From Chitinophaga fulva (GTDB lineage: Bacteria; Bacteroidota; Bacteroidia; Chitinophagales; Chitinophagaceae), in assembly GCF_012927205.1 (NCBI RefSeq), contig NZ_JABBGC010000003.1, positions 186,001 through 250,000 of the forward strand: a DNA stretch of 64,000 nucleotides. Direction: 5' to 3'. The notes beneath the pieces were generated by a model. That model did no database searches, was not told where the DNA came from, and saw nothing but the letters and a program-made list of their open reading frames with translations. Within the stretch, counting starts at the first letter, position 1, and the number at the start of each line of letters is the position of its first letter. Both the position numbers and the translations under genes were made by a program. Positions 32,471 to 40,860 of this stretch are shown piece by piece.

Positions 32471-33489
32471 GCGTCCTGCAATATAAGGTTTACCTGGTAA
32501 ACACCCTGCTCCCGGGTGATGCTCAGCTCATGCCGGCCGGGATACAGCAGTTGCAATCGTTTTTGCAGCAGCTCGTTGCCCAGCCCGTTGTGTTCCTGTT
32601 TCATCGGCGCTTCCATGCTGTACAGGTTACGGCAGACAAACACCATCCGGTTGGCTGCTATCTGCAACCGTATATGGATCGCGTTTTCTGCCTTTTTATG
32701 TTCTGCATGCTTAAAGGCATTTTCGATATAAGAGATAAACAACATCGGTGCAATCATACGGTTATCGGGCGTTCCGTCCACTTCATAGGTGACATAACCC
32801 GCATTGGAGGAACGGATGCGCTGCAACTCAATATACTGATCAATGTAGGTCATCTCCCGCGACAGCGGTATCATCTCCCCGTTGGTTTCATACAACATAA
32901 ACCGCATGATACCAGATAGTTTATTGAGGTATAAGGAAGCTTTCTCTGCATCTTTTGAAATCAGTACATCAATGTTATTGATCGTGTTAAACAAAAAATG
33001 TGGGTTGATCTGCGCTTTGATCAACGCCATGGATGTCTCATAGTTTTTTCTGTTGAGCTCTTCTTTTACTTTGATGTCATTATACCAGCTAATGAATCCC
33101 TTTAATACGAAGGCGATAATACCATGAATGGCCGCTATTCCGGCCGTTACCAGCCACATGACCACCAATTGCAGACCGGAGGCAAGTCCCTTGTAAGGCC
33201 ACATCAGCAGTAGGGAAATGGCGCCACAGCAAAGCACAGTAGCCATGCTGGCCAGCAACAACATGCCTATCCGTTGGGGATGCAGGTAACGGTTAAACAG
33301 CAAACTATAAAAGCTATAGAAACCCAATAAAGCAGGCGCAAAACAAAAAATAGCCATCGGTGCCGAAGCACGCAGGTTGGCAGAGCGGAGATTTCCTTTG
33401 GCGATAATCACCAAAAAAAGCGTGATCAGGAAGATATACATCATCCAATATCCAAGATGGAGCAGCACAACGATTACCTTCTTTATCAT
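32467..33489 (-). CDS. LytS/YehU-type sensor histidine kinase
   Basis: A 340-residue membrane kinase. Four hydrophobic helices (about 5-130) lead into a linker and the His_kinase domain with the phospho-acceptor H164 in KAQINPHFLFNTINN. The ATPase part has MLFISYIENAFKHAEHKKA and NGLGNELLQKRLQLLYPG. There is no periplasmic sensor, so the signal is probably membrane-borne or comes from the ABC permease next to it. Its ATG overlaps the permease stop codon by 1 base and its own stop overlaps the LytTR regulator start by 4 bases. Confidence 0.95.
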   Translation of the reverse strand: MIKKVIVVLLHLGYWMMYIFLITLFLVIIAKGNLRSANLRASAPMAIFCFAPALLGFYSFYSLLFNRYLHPQRIGMLLLASMATVLCCGAISLLLMWPYKGLASGLQLVVMWLVTAGIAAIHGIIAFVLKGFISWYNDIKVKEELNRKNYETSMALIKAQINPHFLFNTINNIDVLISKDAEKASLYLNKLSGIMRFMLYETNGEMIPLSREMTYIDQYIELQRIRSSNAGYVTYEVDGTPDNRMIAPMLFISYIENAFKHAEHKKAENAIHIRLQIAANRMVFVCRNLYSMEAPMKQEHNGLGNELLQKRLQLLYPGRHELSITREQGVYQVNLILQDA

Positions 33490-34250
33490 TATCCTTTCTC
33501 TTTTTTTCTGATATACAGGATGTAAGCCAACACAGCAAACACCATAAAATAGCCGGCGGGCATGATGTAAGTACCAGACGGTATTACCCCGTTATTGGCT
33601 AACATCATACAATAAATATAAGGAATAGTGTAGGCATACTTCCAGGAGAGAGCCATAACCGATGCAATATACAGGCCCAGTCCTATTCCCAGCGGCAACA
33701 TGAAATTCCTGTAGAGCAATCCCAACAAATATTGTAACGCTACTATTGGCAAACAGGCCAACAAGAACTGTCCGCTGCCAGACAGGTATTTTATCCAGGG
33801 GAAAGGAGCCACCGGGTAAGGTACATCATGTACCACCCATGCAGGCACCACGCCGGTCAGGTAAATATTGATGTTAAACAACAGAAAGAAAAACAACAGC
33901 AGTACTAGGATAACCGTCAGCTTCGCCAGGAAAATAGTGGTAAACCGTTGCGGCGTTACATGCAATAACTTCCAGGCATTACTGCGTGTTTCCAGCTGTG
34001 TGATCAGGCTCGTCACCAGGATTCCACCCATGGGCAATAGTAAGAAACCCATGTATTGCCAGCCATGACGGTATAACCGCTCCCATAGGTCTGCTGAAGC
34101 GTTTTGCGCGGCCAGCTGATCGAAATGATAAAACCGTACGCCCAGGATGATCAGTGGCACAAACGTACCTCCTAAAATGGTGAGCCAGACGGCAGCGCTG
34201 TTCTTTCTTTTGAGCCATTCACTCTGAACACTGAAGATGTATGCCAACAT
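33489..34250 (-). CDS. ABC-2-type transporter permease subunit
   Basis: A 253-residue integral membrane protein with six helices: AVWLTILGGTFVPLIILGV, YMGFLLLPMGGILVTSLI, TVILVLLLFFFLLFNINIYL, FLLACLPIVALQYLLGLLY, IGLGLYIASVMALSW and YFMVFAVLAYILYIRKK. The early segment LETRSNAWKLLHVTPQRFTT is typical of ABC-2 permeases of the lantibiotic-immunity/bacitracin type. The gene lies 3 bases after the ATPase gene and overlaps the histidine kinase start, so transporter and signalling proteins are made together. Confidence 0.88.
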   Translation of the reverse strand: MLAYIFSVQSEWLKRKNSAAVWLTILGGTFVPLIILGVRFYHFDQLAAQNASADLWERLYRHGWQYMGFLLLPMGGILVTSLITQLETRSNAWKLLHVTPQRFTTIFLAKLTVILVLLLFFFLLFNINIYLTGVVPAWVVHDVPYPVAPFPWIKYLSGSGQFLLACLPIVALQYLLGLLYRNFMLPLGIGLGLYIASVMALSWKYAYTIPYIYCMMLANNGVIPSGTYIMPAGYFMVFAVLAYILYIRKKEKG

Positions 34251-34253
34251 TAT

Positions 34254-35162
34254 TTATGCTTGAATAAGGTCCATGAAAATTGTTTCGAGGTCATTTTTTA
34301 CCGGCTGAATGCCATACACACCAATGCCTTGCTGCACCAGCTGGCTGTTCAGTTCCGCGATGGCCGCCACCGGTAATGCCGGCACTTGTATCCTGCCAGT
34401 GTCAGTAACGACGGGAATTTCCTGTGCAGCTAAAAGTTCCAACGCCGCGGCATTATCCGTCGTATCCAGCAGGTACCCTCTCACCTGTTGCCGCAGGCCG
34501 GACAGCTGCTCCAGGCTGCCTTCAAACACCATGCGTCCCTTACTGATGATACCAAGGTGAGTGGCCAGTCGCTCTATTTCCGGCAAGAGGTGGCTGGAGA
34601 TCAGGATGCTGATGCCCTGCTCCCGGTTGATCTTCTTCAACAAGTCCCGCATCTCGATGATACCATTAGGGTCCAGACCGTTGGTGGGCTCGTCCAGTAT
34701 CAACAGTTTCGGATGATGCAACATCGCCATGGCCAGCGCCAGCCGCTGTTTCATGCCCAGTGAAAATTGTCCGGCTTTTTTGTTGCTCACCGCCGCCAGT
34801 CCTACGGTCTGCAAAACCTCCATGATATTGGACTTCGGGCATTGATAGATACGCTGCAACACCAACAGGTTTTCCGCGGCGCTCAGGTGTTCATAGATAG
34901 CGGGACTCTCGATCAGACTGCCTGTCTGCCGCAGGATTTCCAGCCGGTGCTCCCGGAAAGACCGTCCCAGTATCTGCACAGTGCCTTTCTGCATGCGCAA
35001 CAGGCCGGTGATCAGCCGCAGCGTGGTCGTTTTGCCGGCACCGTTAGGGCCCAGGAATCCATAGATAGCCCCTTGCGGCACCCTTAGTTGTATATCCTTC
35101 AGCACAGGGGTATTGTCGCTAAACTGGTAGGCCAGACCGGCCACTTCAATACAGTAGTTCAT
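34254..35162 (-). CDS. ABC transporter ATP-binding protein
   Basis: A 302-residue ATPase, starting at 35162 (MNYCIEVAGLAYQF); the upstream in-frame extension is not conserved. Walker A is GPNGAGKT (38-45), the signature FSLGMKQRLALAMAML, Walker B LLILDEPTNGLDP, and the switch histidine is in SSHLLPEI. The C-terminal extension (about 220-302) is typical of bacitracin/lantibiotic resistance ATPases. It is the first gene of an ATPase-permease-LytS-LytTR operon, a common layout for sensing and expelling membrane-active peptides. A TATTTTTG promoter element and LytTR-type repeats lie upstream. Confidence 0.95.
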   Translation of the reverse strand: MNYCIEVAGLAYQFSDNTPVLKDIQLRVPQGAIYGFLGPNGAGKTTTLRLITGLLRMQKGTVQILGRSFREHRLEILRQTGSLIESPAIYEHLSAAENLLVLQRIYQCPKSNIMEVLQTVGLAAVSNKKAGQFSLGMKQRLALAMAMLHHPKLLILDEPTNGLDPNGIIEMRDLLKKINREQGISILISSHLLPEIERLATHLGIISKGRMVFEGSLEQLSGLRQQVRGYLLDTTDNAAALELLAAQEIPVVTDTGRIQVPALPVAAIAELNSQLVQQGIGVYGIQPVKNDLETIFMDLIQA

Positions 35163-35180
35163 AAAAAAATGATTGCTGGT

Positions 35181-35188
35181 CAAAAATA
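35181..35188 (-). promoter_or_regulatory. -7 element (TATTTTTG) of the ABC/LytTR operon
   Basis: A perfect TAnnTTTG on the minus strand, 18 bases upstream of the ATPase ATG, predicting a start near 35176. Confidence 0.6.
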
Positions 35189-35204
35189 GCCGCTCAGCCC
35201 GCGT

Positions 35205-35274
35205 CTGCAAACAGTATTGTGTGATACCGGGTGCTTTCTCTGCAAAACCGGTAAAATGTCCTGCAAAATTTTAC
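35205..35274. promoter_or_regulatory. Candidate LytTR binding boxes
   Basis: CTGCAAA occurs three times on the plus strand (35205, 35240, 35261). The last two, extended to CTGCAAAA, are exactly 21 bp apart, two helical turns, as expected for LytTR dimers. An inverted repeat GTAAAAT-N10-ATTTTAC (35251-35274) overlaps the last copy. All lie upstream of the operon's -7 element and also upstream of the divergent amidohydrolase. Confidence 0.5.
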
Positions 35275-35324
35275 ATGGTAGTTTATACAGTCTGGGGTAT
35301 ATTTAAGATAGATCCATAAAACGA

Positions 35325-36656
35325 ATGAGGATGACAACAAACTTTTCTGCGCTGCTGATAGCAGCCGCCTTGTTATCAGGAACAGTGGCATCAGCGCAGA
35401 CCATACTGCTGAAAAATGCCACCGTGATAGATGGCACCGGCCACCAGCCGCAACTGCATACCGATATCCTGCTACAGGCAGACACCATTGCAGCTGTCGG
35501 CAGCCGCCTGAAAGCGCCGGGCGCCACCGTGGTAGATCTTACCGGCAAAACCGTCATGCCGGCGCTGATCAGCGTCCATACACATGTGGGCACACTTAAA
35601 GGCACTACTACCAATGCCGTCAACTACACCCGGGAAAATATATTGCGGCAACTGCAACAGTATGCAGACTATGGCGTGCTGCATGTGCTGGCCATGGGCA
35701 CCGACAGACCTATGTTGTTTGAAAGCGGGTTGCGTGATTCATCGATGACTGGCCTGTTGCCCGGTGCGCGCCTGCATTCCGCCGGGTACGGTTTCGGTGT
35801 GCCCAATGGAGCACCGCCATTGGAGTTCGGCATGGACCTCGTCAACCGCCCCGCTACAGCCGCCGATGTAGCGCCGGCCATGGACAAGGTAGCACAACTA
35901 CATCCCGATGTGGTGAAAATGTGGCTGGACGATTTCAGTGGCCGTTTTAAGAAAATGGAACCAGCCGTATACCAGGCGGTGATCAACGAAGCACATCGTC
36001 ATAGCATCAGGGTCGCCTCCCATCTGTATTACGCAGCAGACGCCCAACAGCTGGCAGATGCCGGCATAGATATTTTCGCCCACAGCATCCGTGACCGCGA
36101 CATCGATGACAAACTGCTGCAGACCATGAAGACAAAAGGCATCGTGTACGTCCCCACTTTGTCACTCGATGAATATGCCTACATCTACGCACGCCAACCC
36201 GAATGGCTACACGACGAATTCTTCAAACGTTCACTGGAGCCGGGCGTATACGAGATGATCACTTCCTCCGAATATAAGCAACAGCTGGAGCACTCTCCCG
36301 CTTTTGCCAAAAACAAGGCAGCCTTCGAAACAGCGTTGCGCAACCTGCGCCGGATATACCGCGCAGGCATCTTTGTGGCCATGGGCACCGACTCCGGCGC
36401 TACGCCGATACGTACACAGGGCTTCTCAGAACACCTGGAACTGGAACTGATGGTACAGGCAGGACTGACACCGCTGGAAGCCATCAGCGTAGGTACCCGC
36501 AACGCCGCTAAAGTGCTGAAGCTACCTAATACCGGCACCGTCGCACGCGGACAGGTGGCCGACCTGCTCGTGCTGGCTGACAGTCCGGAAAAAAACATCA
36601 AAAACACCCGTCACATTGTGACCGTATATAAAGCCGGTAAAACTATCCGGCCATAA
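35325..36656 (+). CDS. Secreted metal-dependent amidohydrolase
   Basis: A 443-residue periplasmic hydrolase. A signal peptide (LLIAAALLSGTVASAQ) is followed by the amidohydrolase beta-sandwich (TILLKNATVIDGTG) and the TIM barrel with metal ligands H85 and H87 (ISVHTHVG). Further candidate ligands are His residues in ASHLYYAAD and IFAHSIRD, and the catalytic Asp in AMGTDSGATP. The C-terminal sandwich closes with GTVARGQVADLLVLADSPEK. It is an imidazolonepropionase-like or peptidase-like member; the substrate is not defined. It is divergent from the ABC/LytTR operon, and an SDR oxidoreductase follows after 32 bases, probably in the same operon. Confidence 0.92.
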   Translation: MRMTTNFSALLIAAALLSGTVASAQTILLKNATVIDGTGHQPQLHTDILLQADTIAAVGSRLKAPGATVVDLTGKTVMPALISVHTHVGTLKGTTTNAVNYTRENILRQLQQYADYGVLHVLAMGTDRPMLFESGLRDSSMTGLLPGARLHSAGYGFGVPNGAPPLEFGMDLVNRPATAADVAPAMDKVAQLHPDVVKMWLDDFSGRFKKMEPAVYQAVINEAHRHSIRVASHLYYAADAQQLADAGIDIFAHSIRDRDIDDKLLQTMKTKGIVYVPTLSLDEYAYIYARQPEWLHDEFFKRSLEPGVYEMITSSEYKQQLEHSPAFAKNKAAFETALRNLRRIYRAGIFVAMGTDSGATPIRTQGFSEHLELELMVQAGLTPLEAISVGTRNAAKVLKLPNTGTVARGQVADLLVLADSPEKNIKNTRHIVTVYKAGKTIRP

Positions 36657-36688
36657 ACATTTCTTACACCCAACAAAAGCAGCCTGAC

Positions 36689-37507
36689 ATGACCTTTCAA
36701 AACCGCACTATCTTTATCACCGGCGCCAGCAGAGGCATCGGTGAAGCCATTGCCCTGAAGCTCGCGGCCGCCGGCGCTAATATCGTTATCGCCGCCAAAA
36801 GCACGGAAGAAGATCCCCGCCTCGGTGGCACCATTTTTTCTGTAGCGGAAGCCGTGGAAAAAGCCGGCGGCAAAGCCCTGCCCGTTAAAGTGGATATCCG
36901 CGAGGAAGAACAGATACAACAAGCCGTGCAACAGGCAGCTGAAAAATTTGGCGGCATCGATGTGGTCATCAACAACGCCTCGGCTATTCAATTGACCAAT
37001 ACCGAACAAACACCAGCCAAACGTTTCGATCTTATGTATGATATCAACGTAAGAGGCACATTCCTGGTAACACAACATTGTATCCCCTACCTGAAAAAAG
37101 GCAACAACCCACATATCCTTACGCTGTCACCGCCGGTGAACCTGTCACCCAACTGGCTGGGCCCACACGTGGCTTACACCATCAGCAAATACAACATGAG
37201 CATGCTCACCCTCGGATGGGCGGAGGAATTAAAACGTTACGGCATTGCGGCCAACTCATTATGGCCCGCTACCACCATTGCTACAGCGGCCATTAAAAAC
37301 CTGCTGGGCGGCGAAGCCCTGATGAAAATAAGCCGTAAGCCGGACATCATGGCGGATGCAGCGTTCTATGTACTGGGAAAACCTGCGGCCTCCTGCACAG
37401 GCAATAACTTTATTGATGAAGCAGTATTAAAAGCAGAAGGGATTACTGACTTGGCGCATTACGCGGTGACACCGGGCGGAAAGCTGCAACCGGACTTGTT
37501 TTTGTAA
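36689..37507 (+). CDS. Short-chain dehydrogenase/reductase, HSDL2-like
   Basis: A 272-residue NAD(P)-dependent oxidoreductase. The cofactor motif is TGASRGIGEA (11-20), followed by NNAS (95-98) and the catalytic residues Ser147, Tyr163 and Lys167 (AYTISKYNMS). A long insertion after beta-2 (STEEDPRLGGTIFSVAEAVE) and the LWPATTIATAAIKNLLGGEA segment are characteristic of the HSDL2 subgroup, often linked to lipid metabolism. It follows the amidohydrolase closely. The substrate is unknown. Confidence 0.92.
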   Translation: MTFQNRTIFITGASRGIGEAIALKLAAAGANIVIAAKSTEEDPRLGGTIFSVAEAVEKAGGKALPVKVDIREEEQIQQAVQQAAEKFGGIDVVINNASAIQLTNTEQTPAKRFDLMYDINVRGTFLVTQHCIPYLKKGNNPHILTLSPPVNLSPNWLGPHVAYTISKYNMSMLTLGWAEELKRYGIAANSLWPATTIATAAIKNLLGGEALMKISRKPDIMADAAFYVLGKPAASCTGNNFIDEAVLKAEGITDLAHYAVTPGGKLQPDLFL

Positions 37508-37515
37508 GACAAGCA

Positions 37516-38136
37516 TTACCAGCCGGGGAAGAAAACGCTGGCACCTTCTTCAAAATTATCGATGAAGTTCTCCTGGAAATTGCGGACCGTTTCTTTCCCT
37601 GCTTCTTTCCACGGCTCTAAGTATTCAAATGCGCGTAAAACATCCGCTTTGGAGAAGTATAAATGATCGTTGATAAAATCCTCATAAAACCGGAAGTTCA
37701 TCTGTTTACGCTGATAGCCATGTTGCTCAAAATATAGTAACTGCTGATCAGGGTAAACGGTCCGGTATTGGATCATCTGGTAGGAGAAAGTATCTGTGCC
37801 ATCGTTCACGTTACCTTCAATAATAGTTTGTTTCGCGTCAGCCAGCTGTTTTTCAGTTTCTATCTGATAGATAACCGGCGCCAGCGAAATCATAGTACCG
37901 GTGAGCAACCGGCAATCTTCATGTTTACCGAATAATTTCTCGAAAACACGTACCTGTTGCTCACCGGCAAAAATACAGATAGAAAAAAAGTCGTCCGGGA
38001 CGGCCATCTGCACCAGCAAATGTTGGTACTTTTCCATAAATGCAACTGGTGCATCTGCCAACTCTTCCTCCAATGCAAAGCTGATCTTCTGTGGGTCAGC
38101 AGACATTGCACAAGGCTTCAAATGGTACAGGTCCAT
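37516..38136 (-). CDS. Hypothetical protein
   Basis: A 206-residue protein that I do not recognise. It begins MDLYHLKPCAMSADPQKISF (ATG at 38136; a GTG two codons upstream at 38142 is possible) and has no signal peptide or membrane segment. It is acidic, with many aromatic residues (HLYFSKADVLRAFEYLEPW). The short MGMDLYxL opening is seen in small cytoplasmic proteins of unknown role, including some immunity-type proteins, but that is only a resemblance. It follows the SLH/PrcB-like gene on the same strand after 14 bases. Confidence 0.7.
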   Translation of the reverse strand: MDLYHLKPCAMSADPQKISFALEEELADAPVAFMEKYQHLLVQMAVPDDFFSICIFAGEQQVRVFEKLFGKHEDCRLLTGTMISLAPVIYQIETEKQLADAKQTIIEGNVNDGTDTFSYQMIQYRTVYPDQQLLYFEQHGYQRKQMNFRFYEDFINDHLYFSKADVLRAFEYLEPWKEAGKETVRNFQENFIDNFEEGASVFFPGW

Positions 38137-38150
38137 CCCCACGGTACAAA

Positions 38151-39035
38151 CTATTTGTCTTGTTGTAATACTACTTTATAAGCGCTGCCCACGAATGTTT
38201 CCGCTTTAGGCTCCGTGATCATCTGCATGTACATTTTACCTGGCTCCGGGTTGGTGAGTTTGTAACGTACGGTAGCAGTGCCTTCGGCAAAGTCAATACC
38301 CGTGATCGCGATCTGGTAGCCGGAATTAGGTTGGCTGCCTCTGGACAGGACCACACTGTTCACCTGTGCATTTACCGGTGTAGACGTTACCGTTACCTCG
38401 CTCTGTTGTTGATGTTCTTCCACGCGTTCTTTGTGTTCTTTTACAAATTTAGCCGCTTTAGCCACCATAGCATTGGCTTCTGCAGGCGTAACATTCGCTC
38501 TTGGGCGGAAATTATTTCTCTCCAGCGCTACCACGCCAAATTTAATCAGCGCCTGTACCGCATTATTAGCTTTGTCTTTGTTCACAAAAGCAGCGGCATC
38601 TCCGATGTTGATCCACATCATGTTCATCGGGTAAGGACCGGTGTGCTCGATGGCTTCTTCCAGTGCGAGGGCAAACTGCTCACGCGTCATGGGCGTGTTG
38701 AAACGCTGTTTGCGGTCCAGTGTAATGCCATTGTTGGCGGCAATGATCACTGATGAAGCGTAGGCAGCCTTGTTATCGGCAAACTCGCAGTAGTCTGTAG
38801 CCTTAGGTTCCTTGATAAACCGGATGTTATCAATGTTAAGCCCCAGGGCTTTTACGATCAGGTCTACGCCCTGGCCATAAGTGATCACTTTGGCCGCTTT
38901 GGCCTGATCAGCCATATTCATGGCTGCGGTAACAGTTTCCGTTGCGGGGTGAACATCTGCAGCCCGGCTTACCAGGGGATGACTTTGAAGTGTCAGGCAA
39001 ACCAGGGGCAATGCAATAACAGTACGTCTGTTCAT
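38151..39035 (-). CDS. Exported protein with S-layer-homology-like repeats and a PrcB-like C-terminal domain
   Basis: A 294-residue exported protein, starting at 39035 (MNRRTVIALPLVCLTL; signal peptide to about 26). Two S-layer-homology-like units follow. The first runs from ITYGQGVDLIVKALGL to FADNKAAYASSVIIAANNGI and MTREQFALALEEA; the second shows DAAAFVNKDKANNAVQALIK and NVTPAEANAMVAKA. The last 75 residues (SQPNSGYQIAITGIDFAEGT, then TVRYKLTNPEPGKMYMQMIT) resemble the PrcB protease-complex domain. SLH units usually anchor proteins to cell-wall polymers, which is not the normal strategy in Bacteroidota, so their role here may be just protein-protein binding. A good -7 element lies upstream. 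Confidence 0.7.
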   Translation of the reverse strand: MNRRTVIALPLVCLTLQSHPLVSRAADVHPATETVTAAMNMADQAKAAKVITYGQGVDLIVKALGLNIDNIRFIKEPKATDYCEFADNKAAYASSVIIAANNGITLDRKQRFNTPMTREQFALALEEAIEHTGPYPMNMMWINIGDAAAFVNKDKANNAVQALIKFGVVALERNNFRPRANVTPAEANAMVAKAAKFVKEHKERVEEHQQQSEVTVTSTPVNAQVNSVVLSRGSQPNSGYQIAITGIDFAEGTATVRYKLTNPEPGKMYMQMITEPKAETFVGSAYKVVLQQDK

Positions 39036-39059
39036 GGGAAAATTGAGTTTTTCTGGTGT

Positions 39060-39067
39060 CAAATGTA
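39060..39067 (-). promoter_or_regulatory. -7 element (TACATTTG) of the SLH/PrcB-like gene
   Basis: A perfect TAnnTTTG on the minus strand, 24 bases before the ATG at 39035, with TTG 18 bases further upstream (39086-39088). Confidence 0.6.
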
Positions 39068-39213
39068 ATTTATTTTATCTTGTATGCAATTGAACATTCA
39101 TGTATCGAAAACGAACAATTTTTATCATTTCGTGATAAATAATATGTTAATAGTCAAAATTTAATATACTGGCATCTCATTGGAGGCCGGCAAAAGCAGT
39201 ACAACGCACAAAG

Positions 39214-39366
39214 ATGTTTAAAAGTTACTATTGGATTGCCTTGCGAAATCTCCGGAGGAACAAATTATATACGCTGATCAATATTTCAGGGTTGGCAGTT
39301 GGCATGGCCGCAGCCCTGCTGATTGGCTTATGGGCCTGGGATGACTGTCGCGGTAACGCCCCTTAA
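39214..39366 (+). pseudogene. N-terminal remnant of an FtsX/MacB-type ABC permease
   Basis: Fifty codons read MFKSYYWIALRNLRRNKLYT, then LINISGLAVGMAAALLIGLW, AWDDCRGNAP and a stop. This is the first transmembrane helix of large FtsX-type permeases; compare the intact gene at 58086-60509, which begins MLKNYFSIAIRNLWKNKAF. The match breaks where the family normally continues ELSYDRFH, so roughly 750 residues are missing. The remnant keeps its start codon and may still be translated. Confidence 0.85.
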
Positions 39367-39436
39367 TTGACGGACTTCCCCCGTGGACCGTAACAGCATC
39401 TTATTTAATTTCATGTTTCACCATCTGCATGATGCC

Positions 39437-39658
39437 ATGGCTAAAAAATCAGCCCCTCTTCCACCCGGTGACTTTCCCAAGCTGGCGCAACCCGCGCTGC
39501 GTGCATTACACGGTGCCGGCTACACGAGCCTGCAACAACTGCGTAGTGTCGCAGAATCATCCCTGAAACAACTACATGGCATGGGGCCTAACGCCATAGC
39601 CGCCATCAAAGCAGCCCTTGCAGCAAAGGGATGGTCGCTGGCACCGGAGCAACATTGA
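39437..39658 (+). CDS. Small helix-hairpin-helix DNA-binding protein
   Basis: A 73-residue protein, starting at ATG 39437 (MAKKSAPLPPGDF); upstream in-frame ATGs exist. It has the compact fold FPKLAQPALRALHGAGYTSL followed by QQLRSVAESSLKQLHGMGPN and AIAAIKAAL. The LHGMGPNAI hairpin is the classic non-specific DNA backbone-binding motif, also used in the RNA polymerase alpha C-terminal domain. It sits immediately after the broken permease remnant. Its role is unknown. Confidence 0.8.
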   Translation: MAKKSAPLPPGDFPKLAQPALRALHGAGYTSLQQLRSVAESSLKQLHGMGPNAIAAIKAALAAKGWSLAPEQH

Positions 39659-39712
39659 CTACCGCTTTTCCGCTAAATATGATAACTTTATGCAGACAGC
39701 AAACTGTTACGC

Positions 39713-40186
39713 ATGAAGTGGCAAGCTATCACCAGAAATAAGCAGAATATCCTTTATGGCCTCTCGCTGGCCCTGTTGCTTTTTCTCCTGAAATGGCTGG
39801 AACTGCGTTTCCTGATCATTCACCATGCCATGGAAATCTATGTCGGCATGGTCGCCCTCGTTTTTACAGCACTGGGAATATGGCTGGCGTTAAAACTCGC
39901 CCGGCCCAAAGTGGAGATTGTCATCGTGGAAAAACCGGTGCTTGTCACCCCCTCGGCCACCTTCTCTTTAAATACAACGGAGCTCGACCGCCTCGGCCTG
40001 AGCAGCCGCGAACTGGAAGTACTACAGCTGATGGCCGATGGACTCAGCAACCAGGAGATCGCCAGCCGCCTGTTCGTTTCGCTGAACACTGTCAAAACCC
40101 ACGCGTCCCGTTTATTCGAAAAACTGGACGTAAAAAGAAGGACACAAGCCATAGACAAAGCTAAGCGACTGAGTATCATACCTTAG
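39713..40186 (+). CDS. Membrane-anchored LuxR-type transcriptional regulator
   Basis: A 157-residue protein with two N-terminal transmembrane helices (ILYGLSLALLLFLLKWLEL and MVALVFTALGIWLALKL). A LuxR/GerE helix-turn-helix (about 95-157) follows: LSSRELEVLQLMADGLSNQE, IASRLFVSLNTVKTHASRLF, EKLDVKRRTQAIDKAK. Membrane-tethered LuxR domains like this occur in Bacteroidota without a receiver, and their signal is unknown. A terminator follows at 40252-40274, so it is a single-gene unit. Confidence 0.92.
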   Translation: MKWQAITRNKQNILYGLSLALLLFLLKWLELRFLIIHHAMEIYVGMVALVFTALGIWLALKLARPKVEIVIVEKPVLVTPSATFSLNTTELDRLGLSSRELEVLQLMADGLSNQEIASRLFVSLNTVKTHASRLFEKLDVKRRTQAIDKAKRLSIIP

Positions 40187-40251
40187 TCATCATCACCCGA
40201 AAGCAGGAAAAAAGGTAAAAACGATAAAATCACCCTAAAGTATGAACGAAA

Positions 40252-40274
40252 AAAAATGCCGGACAAGCATTTTT
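40252..40274 (+). terminator. Terminator after the LuxR-type gene
   Basis: An 8-bp perfect stem AAAAATGC / GCATTTTT with a 7-base loop, with the stem ending in T. It could act in both directions. Confidence 0.6.
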
Positions 40275-40299
40275 GTAGTCACTACTAAATCCTGACCAG

Positions 40300-40848
40300 A
40301 TGAAAAAAAATGTGCTCGTTTTCGGATTGATCTCCGGCGCCATCGTTAGCCTGATGATGGTGTTTTCTGTTTTGATGTGTTATGGCAATCCCGACTATAA
40401 GGGAAATATGGTGCTCGGCTATGCCGGCATGCTCGTTGCTTTCTCTTTCGTTTTCGTGGGCATCAAAAACTATCGCGACAAATACAACAACGGCGCTATC
40501 ACCTTCGGCAAGGCTTTTAAAATAGGCTTGTTGATTGCACTCATCGCCTCCACTATCTATGTAGTGGTATGGCTGTTCGACTACTACCTGTTTGTTCCCG
40601 ATTTTATGGACAAGTACAACGCCCATTTGCTGAAAGAGGCCAGAGAAGCAGGCGCCGACGCAGCAACGCTGGCCAAAAAAACGGCCGAGGCCGAGAATTT
40701 TAAACAGCTCTATAAAAACCCGCTGTTTGTTATACTGATCACCTATTCCGAAGTACTGCCTATCGGCATCGTCATCGCGCTCATCAGCGCATTGATATTA
40801 AAACGCAAACACGGGAAGGATGACACTACCATGATCACTCACTATTAA
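40300..40848 (+). CDS. DUF4199 membrane protein
   Basis: A 182-residue inner-membrane protein with four helices: VFGLISGAIVSLMMVFSVLM, MVLGYAGMLVAFSFVFVGI, AFKIGLLIALIASTIYVVVW and FVILITYSEVLPIGIVIALI. The motif GIKNYRDKYNNGAITFGKAF is characteristic of DUF4199, a common Bacteroidota family of unknown function. A charged, alanine-rich amphipathic stretch (LLKEAREAGADAATLAKKTA) lies between helices 3 and 4. A VOC gene follows after 12 bases and is probably co-transcribed. Confidence 0.88.
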   Translation: MKKNVLVFGLISGAIVSLMMVFSVLMCYGNPDYKGNMVLGYAGMLVAFSFVFVGIKNYRDKYNNGAITFGKAFKIGLLIALIASTIYVVVWLFDYYLFVPDFMDKYNAHLLKEAREAGADAATLAKKTAEAENFKQLYKNPLFVILITYSEVLPIGIVIALISALILKRKHGKDDTTMITHY

Positions 40849-40860
40849 AACCATATCCAT

